A stretch of DNA of 8,715 bases from Comamonadaceae bacterium (GCA_947483455.1 CANKNK010000060.1:1-8715); one strand, 5' to 3'. Shown: positions 1 through 7,452, numbered from the stretch's first letter. Notes: a model not told the origin generated them from the letters alone. Program-made: numbers and translations.

Positions 1-3000
1 AACACTACCAGCGACCTGGAGGCCCAAGGCCCGATGGTGAACTACGCCAACCGGGTAGTGGATGTGATGGGCAGCTCCACCATGGGATTGAATACGGCCT
101 TTGATGCATTTTTCGCATCGGCGCGCAATCTTTCCGGGGATCCGGCATCTACCGTTTTACGCAGCGGATTTATCCGTGACGCCCAGGGCGTGGCAGACCG
201 CTTTGGTCAGCTTTCGTCGCAACTCGATTTGGTGCAACAGCAAACGCAGCAGGACTTGGACAGCTCGATCAAGCAAATAAACACATTGACGGACCAAATT
301 GCCGAGGTCAATACGCAATTGGCCAAGCAAAAAAATGAAGCGTCGCAGCCACCGGATTTGCTAGACCAGCGTGATTTATTGCTGAAACAACTATCTGTCT
401 TCGCGCGTATGAACACGCGATTTGAACCGAACGGTATCGTGACGGTCAGCGTAGGGCCCACCATTAATGCAGATGTATTGGTGGACAACCAAAAATCGTA
501 CATGATCGAGGCCAATTACGATTCGGCCTCTACGGAAAAAGTAGCACTGGTGCTGGACCCTTATGGCAAAGCCAGCACACTCAGCAGAATTACCAGCGGA
601 TCGCTGTCGGGGATTTTGGCCTTCCGATCGCAAGTGCTGGGAGGCTCCCGCACTGCGCTGGATGGCTTGGCGCAAACTTTTGCCAAAGAAGTCAACACCA
701 TCCACCAGGAGGGCGTAGACGGTTACGGCAACGCCGGGCAGACAATTTTTACGTTTGATCCCAAAGCCATCAACCTCGCCGGCGGAATGCAGGTCGCCTT
801 CGATGACCCCTTGATGGTCGCAGCCGGCGCCCAATTCAGGGTGGTCGAGGGGGCAGAAAACCCCAGCGGAACCAATGCCAAGGTCACCTATGACCTGAGT
901 CCGGCAGCCACCACAGGTAACAGTGCCGCTACTGCGGTCGCGGGACCGGCGCCACTGCAAACCGTGTTACTCAATAACGCAAGCGCGGGAATTGCACGGC
1001 CAATCAATGTCAGCTCCAGCCTGGGCGTGACCAGCGTGGCCGCAGTGAACCTCGGCATGCAAGATGTCAGTGTGTATTTGGACAATATGCAGCCCGGACA
1101 GCAACTGCAAATCTACACGCGCGACGGTAGGCATATTTTGGGATCAAGCGATATCAGTGCGCTGGCCGAGGACAATTTGGTCAAGCAGGAAAACGGTTTT
1201 GCGCTAGGCGCCACACTGAGCGATGAGTATCTGAACCAATCTGGCATATCAGCCGATGGCACCCAAGTGCTTGGTTACAAAGGCATGAATGTTTTCTACG
1301 GCGCGCAGGCCGTCGTACCGGCAGAACCCATCTTAGACAGCAAGGATGCAGTGAGCGGATACAACTATCTGCCCGCCGTATTAAGCGGAAACCGCATCGC
1401 CTCGCTGACGAAAAACACCATGCCACCTCCACCCAACGGGTATTTTCCGGAAGGCTCGTTCACGCTCAATGGCCACGCACTAGGCGATCTGGTGCCCCCA
1501 AGCAATGGCACTGCCCTGCAATCGTCTGCGATTGCAAATTGGATTAACCAATCCACTGCGCTCACCGGGGTAACTGCCAAGGCAAGCAATGTGATTGTGG
1601 TCAAACCGCAAGATATCCGGTTTGGCATGCCGCTTTACATCCAAGGCCAGGCCGTGCAAACCACGCGTGCGGACACGCCCGCCGCGCTGGCGAAGGCCAT
1701 CAACCAAGCGAACGCAGGTGTCGAAGCCATCGTCAATGCGACGGGTGAAATGGTTATCACCAACAACGTGAAATCAAACGATATATCCTTAAATATCAGC
1801 CAACTGCCCCTGAACAACGGCGCAAACAGCTTGCCGCTGTTTATCAAGGATGGCAGCGCGTGGACGCAAATCCAAACCGCTTCGATAAGCACGCCCGAAG
1901 AATTGGTGGTGGCCATCAACAGTGCCAACGCAGGCGTCCAGGCACGCTTGAGTGGGTTTGACCTGGTCATCAGTAGGACAGCAAACCGCGCCGGTGAGGA
2001 CATCCGTATTTCAACCGAGGCCAGTGATACCCCACAGGGCAGCTCGATGACGGCTTTGGGCATCCCGCCAAGAACCTTCAAAGTGGCTAACCCTGGCGAC
2101 GATATCAGTATTTCAGCGACGCTTTCCGACAATCCTGGACTGACCTCGATCACCGCCTTGGGCATCAGCTCCACGACCTTCCATGGCAAAGTGGACTTAA
2201 TTAAGCCAGCCATTGATGCGGTAACGATCAACACCTCAAGCATCGATCTGGGCACCGACAAGAATGGAATCTTAAATACCAAAGGTTTGATGATCAATGG
2301 ACGGCCTATTGATCTGAAAAATATCCGGATTCCTAAATTGCCGGATTCACCGGCTGCCTCGGCTACCGCGCTGGAAAAAGAGAACTACAAACAAGCGCTT
2401 AGTCTGGCGATGCCGGGCTTTAGGGCCGCCATGCTGGAGATCGCTAGGGCCATCAATGGCAATGCAGGCCAGACCCAAGTAACGGCGCGATTGAGCGATG
2501 ACAGCCGCAATCTCATACTAGGCAGCACAGCCAACGACACCAATCCCAAGATACGCATTACAGGCAATATCGCCACGAACACGGCGACCATCAAGGCCAA
2601 CCAAATTGATTACAGCAAGCCCCTGTACCTCAATGGCTCAGGCGATGCGACGGATTGGAAAGCAGTGCCTATGTCGGGCGTATCCACATTGCAAGGCCTG
2701 GCCAACCAAATCAATAGCAGCGGTGCAAGCGTTCTCGCTATCGTGAACAGCGATGGGGATTTAGAGCTCCGAAATGACGTCTTGCACCCGGGCCAAAACA
2801 TCCGTATTTCTGCTACAGGTATCAATGATGACTCCAGCACTTCGGTCACGGCCCTGGGGTCTACTGCCAAGACATTCAGTAACGGTAGCCCCATCGTCGG
2901 GAATGCCAATGACCAATATACCTACCAGGCCAATGCGTTTGGGATAGGCAATGGGTCTTGGCCCGCCGAGCCTATCAATACGGTGACCATCAAGAAGGAC

Positions 3001-4026
3001 CAGGTCAGCTTTGACAAACCGCTGTACATCAAGGATGCGGGTATCTGGAAAAAAGTCACGATGTTCGGCGTTGCAACTTTGGAGGACCTGGCCCACAACA
3101 TCAGCGTGAGCGGCGCAGGTGTCATCGCTACCGTCAATGCCCAGGGTGATTTAGAGATCAGAAATGACGAGCCGCACCGCGGACAGGACATTCGTACGTC
3201 TGCCGTGGCCTCGGATGCCACCGGAACTTCCTTGGTCACTGCGCTGGGCCAAATTGCAAGCACCTTCAGGGTGAAACATGACTTCAAGCCCTCTGGGCCC
3301 ATTCAATTGGGCTTTGGGGCAGGCTCACCCACCCAGTTGACGCAATTGGGCTTTCGCACCGGCGCATTTGTGACGGGTGAAGTCAAGGATGACCTTTTGA
3401 TCTTTGTGACCGGGCCGGGTAACGCTGCCGTCTCGGCCACCTACACAGGACAAGCGGCCGATGCCAAGCAGAATTTGCGTACCCAATCCTTGAATGTCAA
3501 ATTTTTCCAGGATCCGGCCAAGTACAAAGGCGCGCTGTACTACACCATCTCCTCCACAGACACTAGCCAACCAGGGCTAGAGGCTACCGTGGTGGCCGAG
3601 CGCGTTTTCAATCCAGAAATGCTCAACCCCGGCGTGAGCTTTCAAGGGCTGAACATTGCCTTTACCGGGGTGCCCAAAGCCAATGATGTGTTCAAGCTGG
3701 ACGGCAATAAGGACGGGCTGGGCAATAACGACAACCTGCTCACCATATCGGAACTGGAAACCAAAGCGGTCGTAGGTAATAAGACGCTGACCAACTCCTA
3801 TATCGACCAAGTCAACGAGATGGGCAATATCGCCAGGCAGGCAACTATTTCACAAACCGCCCTGAAGGTGGTTAACGAGCAGGCCATTAAATCGCGCGAC
3901 GAGATCTCGGGCGTCAGTCTGGACAAAGAAGCAGCAGACCTGATCCGCTATCAACAAGCCTACCAGGCTTCAGCCAAGGTGCTGCAGATTGCGAGCCAAT
4001 TATTCGAAGCCGTGCTGCGCGTGTAA
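1..4026 (+). CDS. flgK: Flagellar hook-associated protein 1 (FlgK), giant variant, 5' end outside window
   Basis: FlgK (HAP1) is exported through the flagellar type III apparatus and forms the first junction ring between hook and filament. The frame is open from base 1, so the N-terminus is missing; aligning the first residues (about 'NYANRVVDVMGSSTMGL') with E. coli FlgK suggests about 80 residues lie upstream. The ATG at 34 is internal. Family hallmarks: 'LLDQRDLLLKQLS' (about nt 358-399), 'GSLSGILAFRSQVLGG' (about 604-648), 'GLNIAFTGVPKANDVF' (from 3646) and the C-terminal 'SGVSLDKEAADLIRYQQAYQ' helix (3907-3966) ending in '...QLFEAVLRV'. Visible length is 1341 aa, so the whole protein is about 1420 aa against 547 in E. 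coli. The excess lies between about 750 and 3645 (roughly 965 residues where E. coli has about 90) and contains repeated hook-IN-like modules. Both termini and the frame are intact, so it is probably functional. The flgL start follows 20 nt later, as in a flgKL operon. Confidence 0.95.
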   Translation, partial: NTTSDLEAQGPMVNYANRVVDVMGSSTMGLNTAFDAFFASARNLSGDPASTVLRSGFIRDAQGVADRFGQLSSQLDLVQQQTQQDLDSSIKQINTLTDQIAEVNTQLAKQKNEASQPPDLLDQRDLLLKQLSVFARMNTRFEPNGIVTVSVGPTINADVLVDNQKSYMIEANYDSASTEKVALVLDPYGKASTLSRITSGSLSGILAFRSQVLGGSRTALDGLAQTFAKEVNTIHQEGVDGYGNAGQTIFTFDPKAINLAGGMQVAFDDPLMVAAGAQFRVVEGAENPSGTNAKVTYDLSPAATTGNSAATAVAGPAPLQTVLLNNASAGIARPINVSSSLGVTSVAAVNLGMQDVSVYLDNMQPGQQLQIYTRDGRHILGSSDISALAEDNLVKQENGFALGATLSDEYLNQSGISADGTQVLGYKGMNVFYGAQAVVPAEPILDSKDAVSGYNYLPAVLSGNRIASLTKNTMPPPPNGYFPEGSFTLNGHALGDLVPPSNGTALQSSAIANWINQSTALTGVTAKASNVIVVKPQDIRFGMPLYIQGQAVQTTRADTPAALAKAINQANAGVEAIVNATGEMVITNNVKSNDISLNISQLPLNNGANSLPLFIKDGSAWTQIQTASISTPEELVVAINSANAGVQARLSGFDLVISRTANRAGEDIRISTEASDTPQGSSMTALGIPPRTFKVANPGDDISISATLSDNPGLTSITALGISSTTFHGKVDLIKPAIDAVTINTSSIDLGTDKNGILNTKGLMINGRPIDLKNIRIPKLPDSPAASATALEKENYKQALSLAMPGFRAAMLEIARAINGNAGQTQVTARLSDDSRNLILGSTANDTNPKIRITGNIATNTATIKANQIDYSKPLYLNGSGDATDWKAVPMSGVSTLQGLANQINSSGASVLAIVNSDGDLELRNDVLHPGQNIRISATGINDDSSTSVTALGSTAKTFSNGSPIVGNANDQYTYQANAFGIGNGSWPAEPINTVTIKKDQVSFDKPLYIKDAGIWKKVTMFGVATLEDLAHNISVSGAGVIATVNAQGDLEIRNDEPHRGQDIRTSAVASDATGTSLVTALGQIASTFRVKHDFKPSGPIQLGFGAGSPTQLTQLGFRTGAFVTGEVKDDLLIFVTGPGNAAVSATYTGQAADAKQNLRTQSLNVKFFQDPAKYKGALYYTISSTDTSQPGLEATVVAERVFNPEMLNPGVSFQGLNIAFTGVPKANDVFKLDGNKDGLGNNDNLLTISELETKAVVGNKTLTNSYIDQVNEMGNIARQATISQTALKVVNEQAIKSRDEISGVSLDKEAADLIRYQQAYQASAKVLQIASQLFEAVLRV
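1453..3273 (+). repeat. Array of divergent hook-IN-like modules inside flgK
   Basis: Seen by eye in the translation: five to six related segments of about 70-100 residues. Approximate units are 1453-1587 (begins 'GSFTLNGHALG'), 1591-1794 ('DIRFGMPLYIQG'), 1795-2085 ('NSLPLFIKDG'), a tail-only copy at 2086-2193, a diverged unit at 2221-2577, 2581-2880 ('DYSKPLYLNGSG') and 2980-3273 ('SFDKPLYIKDAG'). A typical unit runs: beta strand with 'PLYI.(N/D)G', then 'T...LA.AIN....GV.A.V...G.L.I.N', then '(D/E)IRIS...SD....S.TALG....TF'. The pattern of a short strand, an 'INxxxxGVxA' helix-turn and further strands matches the flagellin hook-IN motif known from FliD and some flagellins. This is recognition from sequence pattern, not a profile search. 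Units 2581-2880 and 2980-3273 are the most similar, sharing 'DLE(L/I)RND' and 'TALG' motifs. Unit borders are uncertain by several residues. Confidence 0.75.
3304..3354 (+). repeat. Short in-frame direct repeat in flgK (QLGF...QLGF)
   Basis: The 12-mer CAATTGGGCTTT occurs at 3304-3315 and again at 3343-3354, an offset of 39 nt (13 codons), so both copies encode QLGF in frame. It sits just after the last hook-IN-like unit. Gain or loss of one copy would preserve the reading frame. Confidence 0.7.
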
Positions 4027-4046
4027 TCAGTCAAGGAAACATCACC

Positions 4047-4970
4047 ATGCAAGTATCCACCAGCTACCTTTTTGATCGCGCCAGCAAGCAAATGGTCAGT
4101 ATCCAAAACGACTTGGCAAAATCACAACAGGAGATTGCAGCGCAAAAACAGGTGCTCAACCCTAGCGATGCGCCTAATCAGGCCGCGAGCATCACGCGCT
4201 TTAAGTCGGTCATCGCGCGACAGGACACCTACACCAACGCCTTAGGCCAGTTGCAAGCCCGACTCGATGCGGAAAGCGCGAATCTGACCACTGCCAGCGA
4301 TGTACTAGTGCGGATTAAAGAGTTGGCGATTCAGGCCAATAACGGCACCCAAGGAACGGTAAGCCGCAAAGCGATTGCCACCGAAATGAAAGGTCTGCGC
4401 GACCAGCTGCTGAGCCTGGCCAACAGTACGGACGCGAGCGGGAATTACATTTTTTCAGGCAGCAAAGTAACTACCAAGGCATTTACCGAGGACTCCAAGG
4501 GTCACGTCCAGTACACCGGTGACCAGACGCGCATGCATGTGGCGGTGGGCGAGCAGCGCACCCTGCCCCTGAACCGCCCCGGAACCAATGCCTTTGTCCG
4601 GGTGGTGCGAACCAACCCCGATAACTCAGAGCAAGGCTACGGGTTTTTCACCGCCGTCGATGATTTGATTCATGGTGTTGACAACGGCGTCAGCAGTGAA
4701 ATGCAGCGCGGCTTGACGGAAATGGACGCGCTGCACAGTGGCGTCGTCATGGCACAGGCCGAGGTCGGTACCGATATGAAGGTGGTAGAGCAACAAGGCG
4801 CGGTGGTGGACGATACCAAATTGAGCTTGAAGTTGGGACTCTCCAATGTCGAAGACCTGGACATGACGACGGCCGTGACGAATATGCAAAAGCTGATGCT
4901 GTCGCTGGAGGCGGCGCAGAGTACTTTTGCCAAGACATCGCAGATGTCGCTGTTTAAGTTCCTTGGCTAA
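4047..4970 (+). CDS. flgL: Flagellar hook-associated protein 3 (FlgL)
   Basis: FlgL (HAP3) forms the second junction layer between FlgK and the flagellin filament. At 307 aa it is close to the family norm (317 in E. coli). The N-terminal flagellin-like helical domain (about residues 3-140) begins 'MQVSTSYLFDRASKQM' and includes 'LNPSDAPNQAA', the equivalent of the conserved 'PSDDP' segment, and 'VRIKELAIQANNGT', the counterpart of flagellin's RELAVQ helix. The C-terminal helix ends 'KTSQMSLFKFLG', replacing the usual leucine-rich flagellin C-terminus. The start is supported by AAGGA at 4033-4037, nine nt upstream of ATG. It lies 20 nt after flgK with no promoter-like sequence between, so I infer co-transcription. 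The small middle domain (about residues 145-230) is unremarkable, in contrast to its enlarged partner FlgK. Confidence 0.95.
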   Translation: MQVSTSYLFDRASKQMVSIQNDLAKSQQEIAAQKQVLNPSDAPNQAASITRFKSVIARQDTYTNALGQLQARLDAESANLTTASDVLVRIKELAIQANNGTQGTVSRKAIATEMKGLRDQLLSLANSTDASGNYIFSGSKVTTKAFTEDSKGHVQYTGDQTRMHVAVGEQRTLPLNRPGTNAFVRVVRTNPDNSEQGYGFFTAVDDLIHGVDNGVSSEMQRGLTEMDALHSGVVMAQAEVGTDMKVVEQQGAVVDDTKLSLKLGLSNVEDLDMTTAVTNMQKLMLSLEAAQSTFAKTSQMSLFKFLG

Positions 4971-4977
4971 GTGCGGC

Positions 4978-5004
4978 TTAAGTTATCCATTTTTCTGTCG
5001 ATAC
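4978..5004 (+). promoter_or_regulatory. Sigma-28 (FliA) type promoter for fliD
   Basis: TTAAGTTA (4978-4985), an 11-nt spacer, then GTCGATAC (4997-5004). This matches the enterobacterial FliA consensus TAAAGTTT-N11-GCCGATAA at 6 of 8 positions in each box with ideal spacing. It starts 8 nt after the flgL stop. The inferred transcription start, near 5011, would leave a leader of only about 14 nt before the fliD ATG. The element gives fliD late expression separate from flgKL. Two other promoters in the window have the same form. Confidence 0.8.
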
Positions 5005-5024
5005 CTGACAAATAAAGAAAAAAC

Positions 5025-6902
5025 ATGGTCTCCTCCGTAACATCATCCGCGACGACGACAGGGTCTAGTGGAACCACGAGCACTTCGAGCAGCTCCAGCT
5101 CCAGTTCCAGCAGCGCAAGCACGGGCTCGACGAGCACCTCGAGCGCCGCAAGCACTAAGGCGGGCATCATCAACAAGCTGGGCAGCGGGTCCGGCATCGA
5201 TGTCACTTCGCTGGCTCAGAGCTTGGTGGACGCAGAAAAAGCCCCCCGTACTGAAGCAATCAACAAAAATATTTCTAAGAATCAGGCGGTTATTTCGGGT
5301 TTTTCTGCCGTTAAGTATGCGCTAACCAATGTGCAAGCCGCGTTTGACGATCTGAAAGATAAGAGCGACTTTCTTGCGATTAAGGCCAGCACTAACCAAT
5401 CGAATGTATTTAGCCCCACCGCGACCAGCAGTGCAGTCCCGGCCAATCATTCTGTATTGGTCACCCAACTGGCCCAAGAGCAAAGAAGCGGATCGACCCA
5501 AAGCTACACAGCAACCGATCAGGCGATTGCTAACCTTGGCAATATTTACATTAATGGGGATACGAGTAGCCCTATCGTCGTGGACACGGCAACTCCAACC
5601 GGCGTCGTAGATGCCATCAACAAATCAAGTAAAGGCATTACGGCGCAGTTGGTCAATACGGGTAATGGTTACAAGGTCATGGTAACCGGTGCAACAGGTA
5701 AGGCAAATGCCTTTACCATTAGCACCGACGCCGCTGGTATGGATTTTGGCGGAATTTCCTCATCCAAGCCCCAAATCAGCCAATCATCACAAACGTTTGC
5801 TACCGGCGAGACGGCCATCGCTTCGAGCGCGATCACCTTGACCTTTAATGGCGACACGGCGCATCCGATTGTGGTGGACCCACCTACCCCTAACAATTTT
5901 GTCACCGCCATCACGAATGCCAATATTGGCCTTCAGGCTAGCTATTTTGGCGGCAAGCTCTCCGTCAGGAGCGCCTCAGGAAGTGCCAACGCGTTCAGTC
6001 TGTATACGGACAATGGCAGTGCCCTGGATTTCGTAGAAAAGCAGTCCGCCCAAGATGTTTCGATGACCACACCACTGCAGGAAGCCAAAAATGCCTTGCT
6101 GCAGGTGGATGGCATTCCCGTCAAAAGCAGCAGTAATGCAGTGAGCGACGTCATTGAGGGCGTAACCCTCAATTTGGTTGGTACCAACGCCACTACGGTG
6201 AATGGCGTGGCACAGGCCACTGGCAATCCGGCGACCTTGACGCTGACAAACGATGTAAGTGTTGCTAAAGGCAAACTAATGGCGTTAGTTACAGCCTACA
6301 ACGATGCCAATGGCCTGTTGAACGAGGTAACCAACTCCAAGTCCACGTTGGAGACCTATGGCGGCACTTTAGCCAACAACTCGACAGTACGTGGATTGCG
6401 TGACCAGTTGCGTACGATGGTCACGGGAACCTCATCTACTGCAGGCGGCACAAGCGGCACGGGACCCGCACGTACTTTGTCTGCGCTCAGGGATATCGGG
6501 ATTGAAATAGACAAAGCAGGCAATCTTAAGACTAACTCGGTTACTTTGGATTTGGCGCTGAATTTCAAGTTCAATGACACGGTTACCCTGCTTTCTGGCA
6601 ATCAACAAGATCAAAAGTCCTTTGATACCACTCCGTCCGGACTGGCCGGCGATGCCAGCAAACTGCTAGGGACCATGCTCAGTGCCAGCGGCTCACTGAT
6701 TACAGAAACTACCAATGCCAACACCAGGATTAGCAAATTCCAGGACGACTTGGCCGCGCTCAATGACCGCATGGAGAAACTGCTGAGCCGCTACCAAAAG
6801 CAGTTCGCGGCCATGGACAGCATGGTGGGCCAGTCCAAAGCCACGCAAACCAGCCTGACCGGTACTTTCGCTGGCATGATGGCGATGTATACCAATAAAT
6901 AA
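5025..6902 (+). CDS. fliD: Flagellar filament cap protein (FliD, HAP2)
   Basis: FliD forms the cap at the filament tip and folds flagellin subunits as they emerge. The protein is 625 aa, longer than the usual 450-500. Order: a Ser/Thr-rich low-complexity tail (residues 3-44, with ten serines in a row at 21-30); the FliD N-terminal domain starting 'LGSGSGIDVTSLAQSLVDAE' (about 52-150); two hook-IN-like modules (about 167-235 and 262-329); then the FliD C-terminal domain from 'ALLQVDGIPVKSSSNAVSDV' (about 355) through 'ALRDIGIEIDKAGNLK' to a C-terminal coiled coil with 'RISKFQDDLAALNDRMEKLL' and 'YQKQFAAMDSMV'. The usual FliD begins only a few residues before 'GSGLD', so the tail is an extension. 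ATG 5025 is chosen because the sigma-28 promoter lies immediately upstream and the frame has no closer start before the conserved core. The upstream SD is weak (A-rich AAAGAAAAAA). No fliS or fliT follows, although these commonly accompany fliD. Confidence 0.95.
   Translation: MVSSVTSSATTTGSSGTTSTSSSSSSSSSSASTGSTSTSSAASTKAGIINKLGSGSGIDVTSLAQSLVDAEKAPRTEAINKNISKNQAVISGFSAVKYALTNVQAAFDDLKDKSDFLAIKASTNQSNVFSPTATSSAVPANHSVLVTQLAQEQRSGSTQSYTATDQAIANLGNIYINGDTSSPIVVDTATPTGVVDAINKSSKGITAQLVNTGNGYKVMVTGATGKANAFTISTDAAGMDFGGISSSKPQISQSSQTFATGETAIASSAITLTFNGDTAHPIVVDPPTPNNFVTAITNANIGLQASYFGGKLSVRSASGSANAFSLYTDNGSALDFVEKQSAQDVSMTTPLQEAKNALLQVDGIPVKSSSNAVSDVIEGVTLNLVGTNATTVNGVAQATGNPATLTLTNDVSVAKGKLMALVTAYNDANGLLNEVTNSKSTLETYGGTLANNSTVRGLRDQLRTMVTGTSSTAGGTSGTGPARTLSALRDIGIEIDKAGNLKTNSVTLDLALNFKFNDTVTLLSGNQQDQKSFDTTPSGLAGDASKLLGTMLSASGSLITETTNANTRISKFQDDLAALNDRMEKLLSRYQKQFAAMDSMVGQSKATQTSLTGTFAGMMAMYTNK
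5523..6011 (+). repeat. Two hook-IN-like modules within fliD
   Basis: Module 1 (5523-5729) and module 2 (5808-6011) share 'NGDT..PIVVD..TP', 'V.AI....(K/I)G..A', and 'G.ANAF....TD' in the same order and spacing. This is the flagellin hook-IN pattern commonly present in FliD, here in two copies. The similarity is at protein level; the DNA has diverged, so the duplication is not recent. Confidence 0.7.
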
Positions 6903-6921
6903 GCCGTTTTAAAGAAAAAAT

Positions 6922-6944
6922 CTGGAAACCCCTCAAGTTTCCAG
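6922..6944 (+). repeat. Perfect 8-bp inverted repeat after fliD, overlapping the flaG promoter
   Basis: CTGGAAAC (6922-6929) and GTTTCCAG (6937-6944) are perfect complements around a 7-nt loop. The dyad starts 20 nt after the fliD stop. On the + strand it is followed by TTCTGATG rather than a clear T-run, so it is a poor intrinsic terminator for fliD. On the - strand it is followed by a run of six T (complement of the A-rich 6911-6920), which fits a terminator for transcription from the other direction, but no minus-strand gene is seen here. The right arm overlaps the -35 box of the flaG promoter, so it could also be a protein-binding site. Confidence 0.6.
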
Positions 6945-6959
6945 TTCTGATGTCGATTC
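6933..6959 (+). promoter_or_regulatory. Sigma-28 (FliA) type promoter for flaG
   Basis: TCAAGTTT (6933-6940), 11-nt spacer, GTCGATTC (6952-6959). The -35 box matches the FliA consensus at 7 of 8 positions; the -10 box shares GxCGAT. The architecture is the same as at fliD and fliC1. The expected transcription start is near 6966, giving a leader of about 80 nt before the flaG ATG. Confidence 0.78.
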
Positions 6960-7024
6960 CCCCTTTGTACGGGGGGTATGTGTACCTTGAGTTGCGTCCC
7001 CCTTCCCCTTTCCGAAGTACCGGA
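6959..7024 (+). other. flaG leader with competing G-tract and C-tract pairings
   Basis: A run of six G (6971-6976) can pair with CCCCC just upstream (6959-6963) or with CCCCC downstream (6998-7002). Smaller hairpins are GGTA/TACC (6975-6978 with 6983-6986) and TCCG/CGGA (7011-7014 with 7021-7024). The upstream C-tract lies at or before the predicted flaG transcription start, so it would be present only in RNA reading through from fliD. Pairing was found by eye; no folding energy was computed. This stretch contains no gene. Confidence 0.35.
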
Positions 7025-7031
7025 TTAATTG

Positions 7032-7037
7032 AAAGGA
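7032..7037 (+). promoter_or_regulatory. Ribosome binding site that fixes the flaG start
   Basis: AAAGGA ends nine nt before ATG 7047. An in-frame TTG at 7029 lies upstream of this SD and would place the SD inside the coding region, so the ATG is preferred. Confidence 0.8.
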
Positions 7038-7046
7038 CGGAATCTC

Positions 7047-7436
7047 ATGGCATCAGACATTCACAATATCGCCGGCGCCCATGCCCCAGGGCAAGCGAAA
7101 GCAGCAGGCGCGACAGTGACCGCGCCGCACGCACCCGCCAAAGCCGAGGTCGCTGTGCAGCCCAAACTCGAGGTCCCCAAGGCACCAGAAATCAAATTCG
7201 ACCCCAATAAAGTTCGCGAAAATTTGAGTGCAGCCATCGGCATGCTCAATAAACAGATGGAGGCGTCCAAGCGCGGATTGGGCTTTTCTTATGACGATTC
7301 AAAGAAGACCGCCGTAGTCAAAGTGACCGACGCGAATAGCGGTGAAGTGGTGCGTCAAATTCCCACCGAGCAAGTGCTGAAGATGGCACATCAAATTGAT
7401 CAATATAAAGGCATGCTATACAACAAAGTTGCTTAA
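7047..7436 (+). CDS. flaG: FlaG family flagellar protein
   Basis: FlaG proteins are small proteins encoded beside flagellin genes; loss in several genera alters filament length. The 129-aa product has an Ala/Pro/Lys-rich, probably disordered N-terminal part (residues 1-50). The conserved FlaG domain follows (about 51-129): helix 'ENLSAAIGMLNKQMEAS' (58-74), 'LGFSYDDSKKTAVVKVTDANSG' split around residues 78-99, the signature 'EVVRQIPTEQVLKMA' (100-114) and a C-terminal helix ending 'GMLYNKVA'. The start at 7047 is set by its SD. It lies between fliD and fliC1 with its own sigma-28-like promoter. The stop at 7434-7436 is followed by A/T-rich DNA with no convincing terminator, so some transcripts may continue into fliC1. 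Confidence 0.93.
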   Translation: MASDIHNIAGAHAPGQAKAAGATVTAPHAPAKAEVAVQPKLEVPKAPEIKFDPNKVRENLSAAIGMLNKQMEASKRGLGFSYDDSKKTAVVKVTDANSGEVVRQIPTEQVLKMAHQIDQYKGMLYNKVA

Positions 7437-7452
7437 AAAGAATAAAAAATAT

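Noticed and set aside
34..36. ATG at 34 as the start of flgK
   Set aside because: Residues upstream of it in the same frame continue FlgK similarity, about 80 N-terminal residues would be missing, and there is no SD before it.
329..335. A7 homopolymer in flgK as a phase-variable or slippage site
   Set aside because: It is short, lies in a normal KQKN context and the frame continues as expected on both sides; nothing else supports frameshifting.
391..960. Open 189-codon minus-strand frame within flgK
   Set aside because: It lies wholly antisense to conserved FlgK sequence and encodes no recognisable domain.
1635..2297. Open 220-codon minus-strand frame within flgK
   Set aside because: It is antisense to the repeat region of flgK, has low-complexity hydrophobic content that mirrors the sense codons, and shows no SD or family motif. 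It is a shadow of the real gene.
3691..3735. EF-hand or dockerin-like calcium loop in FlgK ('DGNKDGLGNNDN')
   Set aside because: This position corresponds to the usual 'GDNRN'-type segment of FlgK before its C-terminal helix; the Asp/Asn richness is family typical and no helix-loop-helix context is evident.
7437..7452. Intrinsic terminator after flaG
   Set aside because: The sequence is A/T-rich but lacks a GC-containing stem followed by a T-run; it is better seen as AT-rich DNA upstream of the fliC1 promoter.
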